NCBI RefSeq assembly: GCF_019880305.1
Contig: NZ_CP082301.1
Location: forward strand, 4,154,001-4,218,000
From: Streptomyces decoyicus
GTDB lineage: Bacteria > Actinomycetota > Actinomycetes > Streptomycetales > Streptomycetaceae
DNA: 64,000 bases
Reading direction: 5' to 3'
The notes beneath the pieces were generated by a model. That model worked only from the letters and a program-made list of their open reading frames with translations, was not told the origin of the DNA and did no database searches. The position numbers and the translations under genes were made by a program. Of the stretch, positions 31,601-40,156 are shown one piece after another (positions within the stretch are counted from its first letter, which is position 1; the number at the start of each line of letters is the position of its first letter).

Positions 31601-32929
31601 ATGGCAAGCGTCGACAGCAAGGACGGGGCGGCGGAGCCCGTCGCCGGCCCACAGGTGCCGCGCACCTCTCCCACGCTCACGCAGTCGCGCAGCCGCGAGC
31701 AGCAGGCGTGGGACCGCAATTTCCGGCGGTGGGGCGGCTACCCCCTGCTCGGCCTCGGGGCCCTGACCTCGGCCGCGTCGGCGGATCCGCTGCTGCCGGG
31801 GGACGAGGTGTATGTGGCGGGGGTGCTGGTGGCGGCTGCGCTGGCGCTCCAGGTGTGGTGGAGCCGGACCGGCCACCGGAAGCCCCCGCAGTCACCGGCC
31901 GGGCCGTTTCACTACCTCGTCCGCTATCTGCTGGCCTTCGTGCTGACCTGGCTGAACCCCTTCTTCGCGATCTACGCGGTGCTCGGCTACTTCGACGCCC
32001 CGCATCTGCTGCCGCCGCGCTTCGTACGCGCGGGGCTGCTGGCCACCGCGGTGATCATGGCCGGCTCGCAGTCCGGGGGGCTGCCCCCGGCGAGTGCCGT
32101 GAACTGGGTGGCCTTCGGGCTGCTGTACGTCCTCAACGCCCCGCTGGTACTGGTCTTCAGCCGGATCGCCGTCCAGGAGGCCGAACACGCCGCGGCGAAT
32201 GCCGCCACCATCGCCGAGCTGGAGCGCACCAACGCCCGGCTGGAGGCGGCGCTGGAGGAGAACGTCGGTCTCCACGCCCAGCTGCTCGTCCAGGCGCGGG
32301 AAGCGGGTATCGCCGATGAGCGCCGCCGGCTGGCCGCGGAGATCCATGACACGCTCGCGCAGGGCCTGGCCGGCATCATCACGCAGCTGGAGGCCGCCAC
32401 CGAGAGCAGCGATCCGGTGGCCGCCCGCGGGCACGCCCGGCGCGCCGTGGCACTGGCCCGCGAAAGCCTCGGCGAGGCCCGTCGCTCCGTGCACGACCTG
32501 GGCCCCGGAGTGCTGGAACATGCCGCACTTCCGGATGCCCTGCGCCGGACCGTCGAGGAATGGTCGGCGGTGGCGGGCGTACGTGCCGAGTTCACCGTCA
32601 CCGGGACCGCCGAGCCGCTGCACGACGAGGTCGAGGCCACCCTGCTGCGGATCGCCCAGGAGGGCCTGGCCAACACCCGTCGGCACGCGGCCGCTTCGCG
32701 GGTCGGCGTCACCCTCTCGTACATGGGGGACGAGGTGACCCTGGACGTCCGCGACGACGGCCGCGGCTTCGACCCGGCGACGCTGCCGCCCCGCGAACGC
32801 ACCGGCGGCTTCGGCCTCGGCGGGATGCGGACACGCGCCGAACGGATCGCGGGCGCCGTCGGCATCGAGTCCGAACCGGGCCGGGGAACAGCCATATCCG
32901 CTCGCGTACCGTTGGTCCGCCATGGCTGA
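31601..32929 (+). CDS. Sensor histidine kinase, NarL class
   Basis: 442 residues from ATG 31601. Four to six hydrophobic helices between residues 45 and 190 are followed by a coiled-coil (IAELERTNARLEAALEENVGLHAQLLVQ). Then comes the HisKA_3 box RRLAAEIHDTLAQGLAGII with His249, and a HATPase domain (LLRIAQEGLANTRRHA, DDGRGFD, GGFGLGGMRTRAERIAG). Its stop overlaps the response-regulator start by 8 bp. It stands downstream of an ABC-2 exporter and so probably tunes it; the signal is unknown. Confidence 0.94.
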   Translation: MASVDSKDGAAEPVAGPQVPRTSPTLTQSRSREQQAWDRNFRRWGGYPLLGLGALTSAASADPLLPGDEVYVAGVLVAAALALQVWWSRTGHRKPPQSPAGPFHYLVRYLLAFVLTWLNPFFAIYAVLGYFDAPHLLPPRFVRAGLLATAVIMAGSQSGGLPPASAVNWVAFGLLYVLNAPLVLVFSRIAVQEAEHAAANAATIAELERTNARLEAALEENVGLHAQLLVQAREAGIADERRRLAAEIHDTLAQGLAGIITQLEAATESSDPVAARGHARRAVALARESLGEARRSVHDLGPGVLEHAALPDALRRTVEEWSAVAGVRAEFTVTGTAEPLHDEVEATLLRIAQEGLANTRRHAAASRVGVTLSYMGDEVTLDVRDDGRGFDPATLPPRERTGGFGLGGMRTRAERIAGAVGIESEPGRGTAISARVPLVRHG

Positions 32930-33575
32930 GCACACGGAGCGGACCGAGCGGGCCACCGTCACCGTCCTCATCGTCGACGACCACCCCGTCGTCCGGGACG
33001 GTCTGCGCGGCATGTTCTCCTCCGCCCCCGGCTTCGAGGTGCTGGGTGAGGCCGGCAACGGCATCGAGGGGGTGGAGCTCGCCGCCCGCCTCGACCCCGA
33101 TGTGGTCCTGATGGATCTGCGGATGCCGGGCGGCGGTGGGGTGGCGGCCATCACCGAGCTGGCGCGCCGGGCGTCGCGCTGCAAGGTGCTGGTGCTCACG
33201 ACGTACGACACCGACTCCGACACCCTCCCGGCGATCGAGGCCGGCGCCACCGGCTACCTCCTCAAGGACACCCCTCGCGAGGAACTGTTCACGGCCGTCC
33301 GTGCGGCGGCCGAGGGCCGTACGGTCCTCTCGCCCGCGGTCGCCTCCCGTCTGGTCTCACGGGTCCGCTCACCGGGCAACGAACCGCTCAGCGCCCGCGA
33401 GCGCGAGGTCCTGGCCCTCGTCGCCAAGGGCACCTCGAACCGTGAGATCGCCGCCGTGCTGTTCATCAGCGAGGCGACGGTCAAGACCCATCTGACGCAC
33501 ATCTACGGCAAGTTGGGTGCGAAGGACCGGGCCGCGGCGGTGGCGGTGGCCTACGACCGGGGGATTCTCGGTTAG
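32922..33575 (+). CDS. LuxR/NarL-type response regulator
   Basis: 217 residues, partner of the overlapping kinase gene. Receiver: VLIVDDHPVVRDGLRGMF, phospho-acceptor Asp65 in VVLMDLRMPGG, Lys in YLLKDTPREEL. LuxR helix-turn-helix at the C-terminus: LSAREREVLALVAKGTSNREIAAVLFISEATVKTHLTHIYGKLG. All conserved residues are present. The likely targets are its own operon and the exporter genes upstream. Confidence 0.95.
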   Translation: MAEHTERTERATVTVLIVDDHPVVRDGLRGMFSSAPGFEVLGEAGNGIEGVELAARLDPDVVLMDLRMPGGGGVAAITELARRASRCKVLVLTTYDTDSDTLPAIEAGATGYLLKDTPREELFTAVRAAAEGRTVLSPAVASRLVSRVRSPGNEPLSAREREVLALVAKGTSNREIAAVLFISEATVKTHLTHIYGKLGAKDRAAAVAVAYDRGILG

Positions 33576-33599
33576 GGCCTGATCCACACGACAGGCCCT
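33574..33599 (+). terminator. Hairpin behind the response regulator
   Basis: AGGGCCTG (33574-33581) pairs with CAGGCCCT (33592-33599) over a 10-nt loop, overlapping the stop codon. No T run. Confidence 0.5.
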
Positions 33600-33634
33600 G
33601 GGTGGGGTCCGGCGGCCACCGCCTCGGGCCCGTC

Positions 33635-33660
33635 GCGGCTGTTTCACGTGAAACAGCCGC
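33635..33660. other. Consensus parS site inside a 26-bp palindrome
   Basis: GTTTCACGTGAAAC (33641-33654) is the exact core of the parS sequence bound by ParB in Streptomyces and many other bacteria. The symmetry extends by six more bases on each side. It lies in the intergenic gap between two convergent genes. Confidence 0.85.
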
Positions 33661-33705
33661 ACACGGCTGCGAGTTGACGTGGCGCCGTCCCGCTCACTGC
33701 CCCGC

Positions 33706-34137
33706 TCAGGCCGGTGCCAGCTCCCCCGTGCGAGCCATCTCCGCCATCATGTGGACGGCCTCGGGCTCGGGGGTCTCGGGCGGGATGATCAGCAGGTCCC
33801 AGCGGCCGTGGCCGGGGGAGACCAGGCAGACGGTGTCCGGGCCCGGGCGGCCGGTGGTTCTGCGGAGGCGGACGACATGGCCCTCGACGAGGATGTGGGC
33901 GGGGAGAGCGCACCAGGCCGCGCCGTTCACCGTGGCGTGGGTGATCCGGGGCCAGTCGAAGGGCAATGCGGCCAGCAGTTCGGGGAGTTCGGCCAGCAGG
34001 TCGACCGAATGGGGCCACCAGACACCGTCGATGCAGCGCACCGTATCGGTGTGCGGGGCGATGGCCAGGCGGGCGACGGGAGGTGGCGTGTGGTGCCGGG
34101 AAGGGGCTGGGCCGGGAGAGCCCCTGGCAGTGGTCAT
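33706..34137 (-). CDS. DUF5994-like hypothetical protein
   Basis: 143 residues from ATG 34137. The first 25 residues are Pro/Arg-rich. The conserved part runs from VRCIDGVWWPHSVDLLAELPELLAALP through RITHATVNGAAWCALPAHILVEGHVVRLR to GRWDLLIIPPET, a mixed alpha-beta sequence that I associate with DUF5994. It overlaps the desaturase gene by 4 bp and is the last gene of that operon. Function unknown; no catalytic residues visible. Confidence 0.8.
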   Translation of the reverse strand: MTTARGSPGPAPSRHHTPPPVARLAIAPHTDTVRCIDGVWWPHSVDLLAELPELLAALPFDWPRITHATVNGAAWCALPAHILVEGHVVRLRRTTGRPGPDTVCLVSPGHGRWDLLIIPPETPEPEAVHMMAEMARTGELAPA

Positions 34138-35120
34138 GCGGTGCTCCTGATACGGCGGGCCGCCACCCGTGCGGGGTCGGGCCAGCGCACGTCCCGGACC
34201 CAGCCGAGGCGTTCGAAGAGCCGGATGACGGCGGCGGACACGTCGATCTGACCGCGGTCGACGCCGTGCCGGGCGCAGGTCGGGTCGGCGTGGTGCAGGT
34301 TGTGCCAGCTCTCGCCGAACGACAGCAGAGCCAGCGGCCACAGGTTGGTCGCCCGGTCGTGGCGCCGGGTGCGGAACGGCCGCTCGCCGATGACATGGCA
34401 GAGCGAATTGACGCTCCAGGTGACGTGGTGCAGCAGCGCGATCCGGATGAACCCCGCCCACAGCAGGGCGGTCAGCGCGGTGACCCAGGAGCCGCCGAGC
34501 GCCCAGCCCAGCGCGAACGGCAGGCCGAGCGTGAGCAGACACAGCACGGGGAACGCCCGGTCCACCGCACGGATTCCGGGGTCGGCGAGCAGATCGGGCG
34601 CAAAGCGGCGGTGTGAGGTGGGGTCGTTGCCGAACAGCCAGCCGATGTGCGAGTGGACCAGTCCGCGCAGCTGGCCGCGCAGGCTGGTGCCGTAGCGATA
34701 GGGGGAGTGCGGATCGCCGGGGCGGTCGGTGTAGGCGTGGTGGCGACGGTGGGTGGCCACCCAGTCGATGACATCGCCCTGGAAGCTGAGCGATCCCGCG
34801 AGGGCGAGCGCGACGCGCAGTGCGGGAGCGGCGGTGTAGCTGCCGTGGGTGAGGCCCCGGTGGAAGCCGATGGTGACGCCCAGGCCGCTGATGACGTAGA
34901 AGACGGCCAGCAGCACGAGGTCGGTGAGGTGTACGACGCTGCCCCACAGGAGGGGGATCGCAATGCCCAGGCCCACGAACGGGGCGACGACGATGATGCC
35001 GGTCACCGTGACGTACATACGGCGGCCGCTATCGGTCGGAGGTGCGGCACCGCTGTCGGGGAACGGCGAGGTGCCGTCGTAGTCCTGTGGCGACGGGAGG
35101 CCTCGGGCAGTGGACGTCAC
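34134..35120 (-). CDS. Acyl-CoA/fatty-acid desaturase
   Basis: Membrane di-iron desaturase of 328 residues. The three histidine boxes are present: HRGLTH, HRRHH (in DWVATHRRHHAY) and HNLHH, with four hydrophobic helices in pairs. It introduces a cis double bond into acyl chains using oxygen and an electron donor encoded elsewhere. Its start overlaps the stop of the small membrane protein upstream by 4 bp. A BlaI-type operator lies upstream of the operon at 35586-35601, so regulation with the M56/BlaI pair is likely. A role in the nearby lipopeptide cluster is possible but not indicated by its operators. Confidence 0.93.
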   Translation of the reverse strand: MTSTARGLPSPQDYDGTSPFPDSGAAPPTDSGRRMYVTVTGIIVVAPFVGLGIAIPLLWGSVVHLTDLVLLAVFYVISGLGVTIGFHRGLTHGSYTAAPALRVALALAGSLSFQGDVIDWVATHRRHHAYTDRPGDPHSPYRYGTSLRGQLRGLVHSHIGWLFGNDPTSHRRFAPDLLADPGIRAVDRAFPVLCLLTLGLPFALGWALGGSWVTALTALLWAGFIRIALLHHVTWSVNSLCHVIGERPFRTRRHDRATNLWPLALLSFGESWHNLHHADPTCARHGVDRGQIDVSAAVIRLFERLGWVRDVRWPDPARVAARRIRSTA

Positions 35121-35350
35121 GGTTCGTCGCCCGCCTTACCCGGGGGTGGTGACGGTGGGCTGGATACCGGCGATTCGTGGCCCGCCTCATCGCGCGGCCG
35201 CTTGTGCTTCCGCTGCCGCATCGACTGCTTCCAGTCCGTGTACCGGTGGGTGGCCATCCGGCCGGCTCCCTGGGCATTGACCCGGGCGATGAAGAGCGCG
35301 CCCAGCGCGACCAGCGCCAGCAGCACGACCACGGTCAACAGAGTCTGCAT
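35117..35350 (-). CDS. Small membrane-anchored protein
   Basis: 77 residues starting MQTLLTVVVLLALVALGALFIARVNAQG: a single N-terminal membrane helix followed by a basic, Pro-rich cytosolic tail (WKQSMRQRKHKRPRDE and PPSPPPGK). It is the first gene of the desaturase operon and overlaps that gene by 4 bp. I know no function; it may be a membrane tether for the desaturase. Confidence 0.75.
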   Translation of the reverse strand: MQTLLTVVVLLALVALGALFIARVNAQGAGRMATHRYTDWKQSMRQRKHKRPRDEAGHESPVSSPPSPPPGKAGDEP

Positions 35351-35491
35351 GGAGCTCACCTCACCGAATACCTCGTATCCCGCGGCATCCCTGGGCATCC
35401 TTCGGTGTTCCGGTGCTTCCAAGGTACCCCGCGGGGGCCCTGTGCATCCCGCTATGGGCAGTTATGGGCGAAGAGGTGAGCGGCGCTGAGA

Positions 35492-35580
35492 GGCAGGCAG
35501 GGAGGAAGGAGGAAGGAAGGCCGGGAGGAAGGCCGAGGGGGAGGCAGGGAGGGAGGCCGAGGGAGAGGGCCGAGAGCGGG
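35492..35580. repeat. Homopurine G/A-rich tract
   Basis: A nearly pure purine run on the plus strand made of GGAAGG, GGGAGG and GCCGAGGG units, between TerD and the desaturase operon. It may form unusual DNA structure; no gene is seen in it. Confidence 0.7.
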
Positions 35581-35585
35581 CGACC

Positions 35586-35601
35586 TCTACAAACCTGTAG
35601 A
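35586..35601. promoter_or_regulatory. BlaI-type operator 1 (desaturase operon)
   Basis: TCTACAAACCTGTAGA, a CTACA-N4-TGTAG palindrome of the BlaI/MecI class, sits 236 bp upstream of the small membrane-protein/desaturase operon and just behind terD. Confidence 0.7.
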
Positions 35602-35650
35602 TTTCGCTCCGGCCCTCGTCCCCCTCCCCTGCCCCCCGAGGGCGCCTCAC

Positions 35651-36226
35651 TCAGACGTTGACGCCGAAGTCCGCCGCGATGCCCGCCAGGCCGGAGGCAT
35701 AGCCCTGGCCCACGGCCCGGAATTTCCACTCCTCGCCGTGCCGGTAGAGCTCCCCGAAGACCATCGCGGTCTCGGTCGAGGCGTCCTCGCTCAGGTCGTA
35801 GCGGGCCAGCTCCGCCCCGTCCGCCTTGTTGACGACGCGGATGAAGGCATTGCGGACCTGGCCGAAACTCTGTCCCCGGCTCTCCGCGTCGTGGATGGAG
35901 ACCGGGAAGACGATCTTTGCGATCTCGGCGGGCACTCCGGACAGCGTGACGTCGATGGACTCGTCGTCCCCCTCGCCCTCGCCGGTCGTGTTGTCGCCGG
36001 TGTGCTGCACCGAGCCGTCGGGGCTGGTGAGGTTGTTGTAGAAGACGAAGTGGGCGTCCGAGACGACCTTGCCCGCCTCGGTGCACAGCAGCGCACTGGC
36101 ATCCAGGTCGTAGTCCGCGCCCGTCGTCGTCCGTACGTCCCAGCCGAGGCCGACCGTGACCGCGGTCAGTCCGGGCGCTTCCTTCGACAGCGAGACGTTG
36201 CCGCCCTTGGCCAGCGAGACTCCCAT
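35651..36226 (-). CDS. terD: TerD-family stress protein
   Basis: 191 residues, the full TerD length. It has the N-terminus MGVSLAKGGNVSLSKEAPGL and the calcium-binding motifs typical of TerD, with Asp-rich DYDLDASALL and GEGEGDDESIDVTL, plus RNAFIRVVNKADG and ARYDLSEDASTETAMVFGELYRH. TerD proteins bind calcium and act in stress and tellurite response and, in Streptomyces, differentiation. A BlaI-type operator at 36272-36285 lies 46 bp upstream and is shared with the divergent BlaI gene. Confidence 0.95.
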   Translation of the reverse strand: MGVSLAKGGNVSLSKEAPGLTAVTVGLGWDVRTTTGADYDLDASALLCTEAGKVVSDAHFVFYNNLTSPDGSVQHTGDNTTGEGEGDDESIDVTLSGVPAEIAKIVFPVSIHDAESRGQSFGQVRNAFIRVVNKADGAELARYDLSEDASTETAMVFGELYRHGEEWKFRAVGQGYASGLAGIAADFGVNV

Positions 36227-36271
36227 GGCTTCCCTCCAGGTGTTGCCTGCATTCCGGGTGAGCCTCGAAAA

Positions 36272-36285
36272 CTACAGGAGTGTAG
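36272..36285. promoter_or_regulatory. BlaI-type operator 2 (terD/blaI divergent promoter)
   Basis: CTACAGGAGTGTAG is a CTACA-N4-TGTAG palindrome between terD and the BlaI-family regulator, positioned to control both. Confidence 0.75.
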
Positions 36286-36412
36286 AAGTACGGTGCCGGG
36301 AATCTGCGGCGTCCGGCTACGCCCGAACGGACCACCGCCCGGATCCGGCCACTCAGTAAGATGCCCCGACGTCCCGGCCCGCGGGACACCCGGCGCGACG
36401 GGAGGCGACGGT

Positions 36413-36952
36413 ATGGGCGGGAAGGCCTTCGGGAACTTCGGCGGCTCCGGACGGGAACGCGCCCGCAGGCGGGGGCAGGGCCAGCTGGAAGCCCAGGTCC
36501 TGGACGCGCTGCACCACTCGCCGGGACCGGTCACCGCCGCCTGGGTACAGGAACGGCTCGGCGGCGACCTCGCGTACACGACCGTGATGACGATCCTGTC
36601 CCGGCTGCACGCCAAGCAGGCCGTCACCCGCGAGCGCTCCGGCCGCGCCTACGTCTGGACCCCGGCCGCCGACGAGGCCGGGCTCGCCGCGCTGCGGATG
36701 CGCCGCGTCCTGGACGGCGAACCGGACCGGGACGCCGTACTGACCAGCTTCGTCTCCGCGCTCTCCGCGCACGACGAGCAATTGCTGCGCACCCTCCTCG
36801 ACCGCGACGCGGCCGACGGCCCCGGCCCGGCCGAAAGCCTCCCGACCACCGACGACCTCACGACCGCCGACGACCTGGCCGGCGCCGAGGAGCCCCACGC
36901 GGCCCCGGCCCCCGGACGGCACCACCCCTCGGACGAAGCACGCGGAGGCTGA
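36413..36952 (+). CDS. BlaI/MecI/CopY-family repressor
   Basis: 179 residues from ATG 36413 (GGGAGG upstream). The winged-helix domain is typical: LEAQVLDALHHSPGPVTAAWVQERLGGDLAYTTVMTILSRLHAKQAVTRERSGRAYVWTP (about residues 22-85). It is followed by a short dimerisation helix with FVSALSAHDEQLLRTLL. The last 50 residues are an acidic, Pro/Ala-rich tail. The M56 peptidase follows after 3 bp, the usual sensor/repressor pair. The three CTACA-N4-TGTAG sites nearby are its probable targets. Confidence 0.93.
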   Translation: MGGKAFGNFGGSGRERARRRGQGQLEAQVLDALHHSPGPVTAAWVQERLGGDLAYTTVMTILSRLHAKQAVTRERSGRAYVWTPAADEAGLAALRMRRVLDGEPDRDAVLTSFVSALSAHDEQLLRTLLDRDAADGPGPAESLPTTDDLTTADDLAGAEEPHAAPAPGRHHPSDEARGG

Positions 36953-36955
36953 CCG

Positions 36956-37921
36956 GTGGGCGTCTTCGTGTTCCTGCCGCTCGTCCTGCCGCTCACCGCG
37001 CTGCCGATCGCCCGGCTCGCGGAGCAGCACCTCCACCCGCGGGCCACCACCCGTCTGCTGACCCTGCTCGCCGCCGTCCTCGGCCTGTGCAGCACGCTCT
37101 GCCTGGGCCTGCTGGTGGTCGTCGGCACCGCCCAACTGCCCGGCAATCCGCTGCCCGACGGCTGGTCGGACCCGGAAGTGCGGGCCGCGGTCCCGTTCGC
37201 CGAGGTCGCCGGTGTCGCCGCGATCCCCTTGCTGGCCGCCGCGCTCCACGTCTGCGGCGCCGCGCTCCGCCGCCACCGCCGCATCCGGGCCCGTACCCAC
37301 CGCGCGCTGGACGTGCTGCCGGCCGACGCCGGCCCCGCGGTACTGCCGGACGACGATCCCTACGCCTACGCCGTGCCCGGCACCCCGGCCCGCCCCGGAC
37401 GCCCCGCCAGGCCCGGCCGGATCGCGGTCTCCCGCGGCATGCTGCGCTGTCTGGACGGTGACGAGCGGCGCGCGCTGTTCGCCCATGAGCACGCGCATCT
37501 GCACTGCCGCCACCACCGCTATCTGCTCGCCGTACGCCTGGCCGGCTGCGTCAACCCGCTGCTGCTGCCGCTGCGTTCCGCGGTGGCCTTCGCCACCGAG
37601 CGCTGGGCGGACGAGGAGGCGGCGCAGGTGGTCGGCGACCGGCGGCTGACCGCCCGTGCGGTGGGCAAGGCGGCGCTGGTCGCGCGGCCCGCGCCGCAAC
37701 CGGGGCTGGCGCACTTCGCGGGGCCCGAACCGGGCCCGGTGCCGCGCCGGGTGGCGGCGCTGCTCGGGCCCGTGCCGCCGGCCCGCCACTGGCCGCCGGC
37801 CCTGACCCCGGCCGGACTGGCGGCCCTGGTCGCCGCGGCGGGCACGGCCGCCTCCGCGCTCTCCGCGCTCAACGCGGCAGTAGCGCTGTTCGTTGTTCTG
37901 AAGGCAGCAACGCCGCTCTAG
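36956..37921 (+). CDS. M56-family membrane metallopeptidase (BlaR1-like)
   Basis: 321 residues, GTG 36956. Three or four membrane helices lie in the first 90 residues and one at the C-terminus. The zinc motif HEHAH (LFAHEHAHLHCRHHRY) is preceded by VSRGMLRCLDGDERRALF and followed by ERWADEEAAQ, the third ligand region. There is no penicillin-binding sensor domain, so it is the short M56 form. In this family the protease cleaves its partner BlaI repressor to induce target genes. Confidence 0.92.
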   Translation: MGVFVFLPLVLPLTALPIARLAEQHLHPRATTRLLTLLAAVLGLCSTLCLGLLVVVGTAQLPGNPLPDGWSDPEVRAAVPFAEVAGVAAIPLLAAALHVCGAALRRHRRIRARTHRALDVLPADAGPAVLPDDDPYAYAVPGTPARPGRPARPGRIAVSRGMLRCLDGDERRALFAHEHAHLHCRHHRYLLAVRLAGCVNPLLLPLRSAVAFATERWADEEAAQVVGDRRLTARAVGKAALVARPAPQPGLAHFAGPEPGPVPRRVAALLGPVPPARHWPPALTPAGLAALVAAAGTAASALSALNAAVALFVVLKAATPL

Positions 37922-37993
37922 GGGCACACTGACCCTTGACCCTCACCGGGCCGACGCGGCGCACCGCGCTGTGAGCCGTCCGTACCAGGCAAC

Positions 37994-38011
37994 TTCTACA
38001 ACACTGTAGAA
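37994..38011. promoter_or_regulatory. BlaI-type operator 3
   Basis: TTCTACAACACTGTAGAA contains the CTACA-N4-TGTAG core and stands 53 bp upstream of the gene at 38064. Confidence 0.75.
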
Positions 38012-38063
38012 CTTCCCGGTAGAGTGGCGCGCAGATGCGCAACAGGCGCGGCCGGAGGGGGAG

Positions 38064-38312
38064 ATGGCGACGAGGTGCGGACTCCTGACCTGGGACTGCC
38101 CGCCTCCAGAGGCGGAGGTGCGATGGGTCTATCAGCCGGTGGAGGTCCAATACCCGGACGGCAGATGGCGGTTGGGCCGGATCAACGCCTGGTGGACGGA
38201 CGGCGCGGGCGAACTGTGGTGCCGGCTGCGCACCTTGCCCGGCGGCGCGTGTCCGCAGTGGCTGCGTTACGACCCCGAGTCCATCCTGCTGCTGCCCAGC
38301 ACCGGCACCTGA
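38064..38312 (+). CDS. Hypothetical protein, 82 aa, under BlaI-type operator
   Basis: ATG 38064 follows GGAGGGGG. The sequence is Trp-rich and beta-like (VRWVYQPVEVQYPDGRWRLGRINAWWTDGAGELWCRLRTL), with no signal peptide or membrane helix. I recognise no named family. Its promoter carries operator 3, so it probably belongs to the regulon of the adjacent BlaI-type repressor; its role is unknown. Confidence 0.8.
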   Translation: MATRCGLLTWDCPPPEAEVRWVYQPVEVQYPDGRWRLGRINAWWTDGAGELWCRLRTLPGGACPQWLRYDPESILLLPSTGT

Positions 38313-38414
38313 CCCGCTGCCTCCTGCCGGCACCGCCGGCCGCCGCTGTCGCCCCCTCCCCCGTAGAGCAGCACTCGCATCACCAGCATCAGAAGGACCA
38401 GAAGGGCCATCGGC

Positions 38415-39944
38415 GTGCATGACAGGCAGACGCACCAGCAGACGGCCCGACGGGGCACCGGCGAGACACCCGGATCGTCCCGCACCACCGGCGACGCCTC
38501 CCGCGAGTCCGGCACCCGCTCGCGCCGTAAGCCGTCCGGCGGCCCCCGCGGATCCGGCGACGGCTCCGGCCGGAGGGGCGGCACGGGCGGTACAGGCGGC
38601 ACGGGCAAGCTGCGGATGACCCGCCGCGGCCGCATCCTCGCCTGGACCGGCGGCACGCTCGGCGTGCTGCTGCTCGGCACGGCCGGCGTCGGGGCGTGGG
38701 TCTACCAGCACCTGGACGGCAATATCCGCGGTGTGGACATCGGGGTCGACGGCGCCCGGCCGGTCAACCTCAGCCCCGGGTCCAAGAACATCCTGGTCGT
38801 CGGCTCCGACAGCCGCGCGGGTGCCAACGCCAAGTACGGCAAGAACCTCAGCACCATGCAGTCGGACACGCTGATGGTGCTGCACATCGCCGCCGACCGT
38901 AAATGGGCGACCGCGCTGTCCTTCCCCCGCGACTCGTGGGTGCAGATCCCCGCCTGCACCCGCGGCAACGGCTCGAAGTCGTCCCCGCACCACTTCAAGA
39001 TCAACGAGGCGTTCTCGATCGGCGGTGACTCCGGCAGCATCCGCAAGGCCGCCGCCTGCACGATCAAGACCGTCGAGAAGAACACCGGGCTGCGCATCGA
39101 CCACTTCACCTCGGTCGACTTCCAGGGCTTCAAGGGCATGGTCAACGCGCTGGGCGGCATAGAGGTCTGCCCCAAGCACGCCATCCACGACAAGAAGGCC
39201 CATCTGGACATGGACGCGGGCTGCCAGAACGTCCGGGACGAGAAGGCGCTCGGCTACGTCCGCACCCGCTACAGCGTCGGCGACGGCTCCGACCTCGGCC
39301 GCATCGGCCGCCAGCAGGAGTTCATGAAGGCGCTGGGCGCCAAGGCCCAGTCCAAGCTCACCAGCCCCGGCGAGCTCTACGACTTCCTGGACTCGGCCAC
39401 CAAATCCATCACCACCGACAACGCCCTGGCCGGCGTCAAGCCGCTCTACGACCTGGCCGCGACCGTCAAGGACATCCCCACCGACCGCCTCACCTTCCTG
39501 ACCGTCCCCAACTACTACCGCGAGGCCGACGTCCCCACCGACAAGGCCAATGTGGTCTGGCAGTATCCGCAGGCCGGCCGGCTCTTCAGCGACCTCGCGC
39601 ACGACCGCGAGATCGGCGCCGCCGGAAAGAAGAAGCTCGCCGAGGCCGCAAAGAACCCGGTGACCGCGCGCTCCGTGCAGGTCCGCGTCCTCAACGGGAC
39701 CGGCGTACCCGGCCGGGCCGCCTCCGCCGCCGACCAGCTGCGGGGGCTCGGCTTCACGGTCGTCGCCACCGGCAACGCCCCGGGGACGGACAAGACCACC
39801 GTCACCTACCCGGCCGCACTCAAGACACAGAGCGCGGTGCTCGCCTCCCGTCTCGCCGGCACCAAGGCCACGCAGTCGGCCGAGGCGGCACCGGGCGCGG
39901 TGACGCTGACGATCGGGCCGGACTTCCCGGCGGACATGCCCTGA
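38415..39944 (+). CDS. LytR-CpsA-Psr (LCP) family ligase with LytR_C domain
   Basis: 509-residue envelope protein. A Ser/Thr/Gly/Arg-rich cytosolic N-terminus (about 70 residues) precedes one membrane helix (ILAWTGGTLGVLLLGTAGVGAWVY). The LCP domain follows with NILVVGSDSRAG, SDTLMVLHI, SFPRDSWVQIP, INALGGIEVC-like VNALGGIEVCPKHAI and the Arg-rich YVRTRYSVGDGSDLGRIGRQQEF. After it comes a C-terminal LytR_C module (VQVRVLNGTGVPGRAASAADQLRGLGF). LCP enzymes attach lipid-linked glycopolymers to peptidoglycan on the outer membrane face. It starts at GTG 38415. Confidence 0.94.
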   Translation: MHDRQTHQQTARRGTGETPGSSRTTGDASRESGTRSRRKPSGGPRGSGDGSGRRGGTGGTGGTGKLRMTRRGRILAWTGGTLGVLLLGTAGVGAWVYQHLDGNIRGVDIGVDGARPVNLSPGSKNILVVGSDSRAGANAKYGKNLSTMQSDTLMVLHIAADRKWATALSFPRDSWVQIPACTRGNGSKSSPHHFKINEAFSIGGDSGSIRKAAACTIKTVEKNTGLRIDHFTSVDFQGFKGMVNALGGIEVCPKHAIHDKKAHLDMDAGCQNVRDEKALGYVRTRYSVGDGSDLGRIGRQQEFMKALGAKAQSKLTSPGELYDFLDSATKSITTDNALAGVKPLYDLAATVKDIPTDRLTFLTVPNYYREADVPTDKANVVWQYPQAGRLFSDLAHDREIGAAGKKKLAEAAKNPVTARSVQVRVLNGTGVPGRAASAADQLRGLGFTVVATGNAPGTDKTTVTYPAALKTQSAVLASRLAGTKATQSAEAAPGAVTLTIGPDFPADMP

Positions 39945-40027
39945 GAACCGCAGCCGGCCCGGGTGCCCTGGCGCGCGCGGGGGGCGCGTCATGCCGACGG
40001 GGACGCGCTCCGGCTACAGCATGCGGC

Positions 40028-40057
40028 ATGCGGCATGCGGCATGACGCATGCCGCAT
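40028..40057. terminator. Hairpin of GCATGC repeats
   Basis: A perfect 12-bp stem (40028-40039 with 40046-40057, 6-nt loop) built from tandem GCGGCAT units, between the convergent LCP and DUF1876 genes. No T run. Confidence 0.55.
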
Positions 40058-40156
40058 CTGGGCACCGCCCGTGACCTGCCGGACGGACCCGGTACGCGGA
40101 TGCCGGACGGGCCCCGGCGGTACGCGGTCGCCCCACGACCCCCGCGCCGACGTCCC

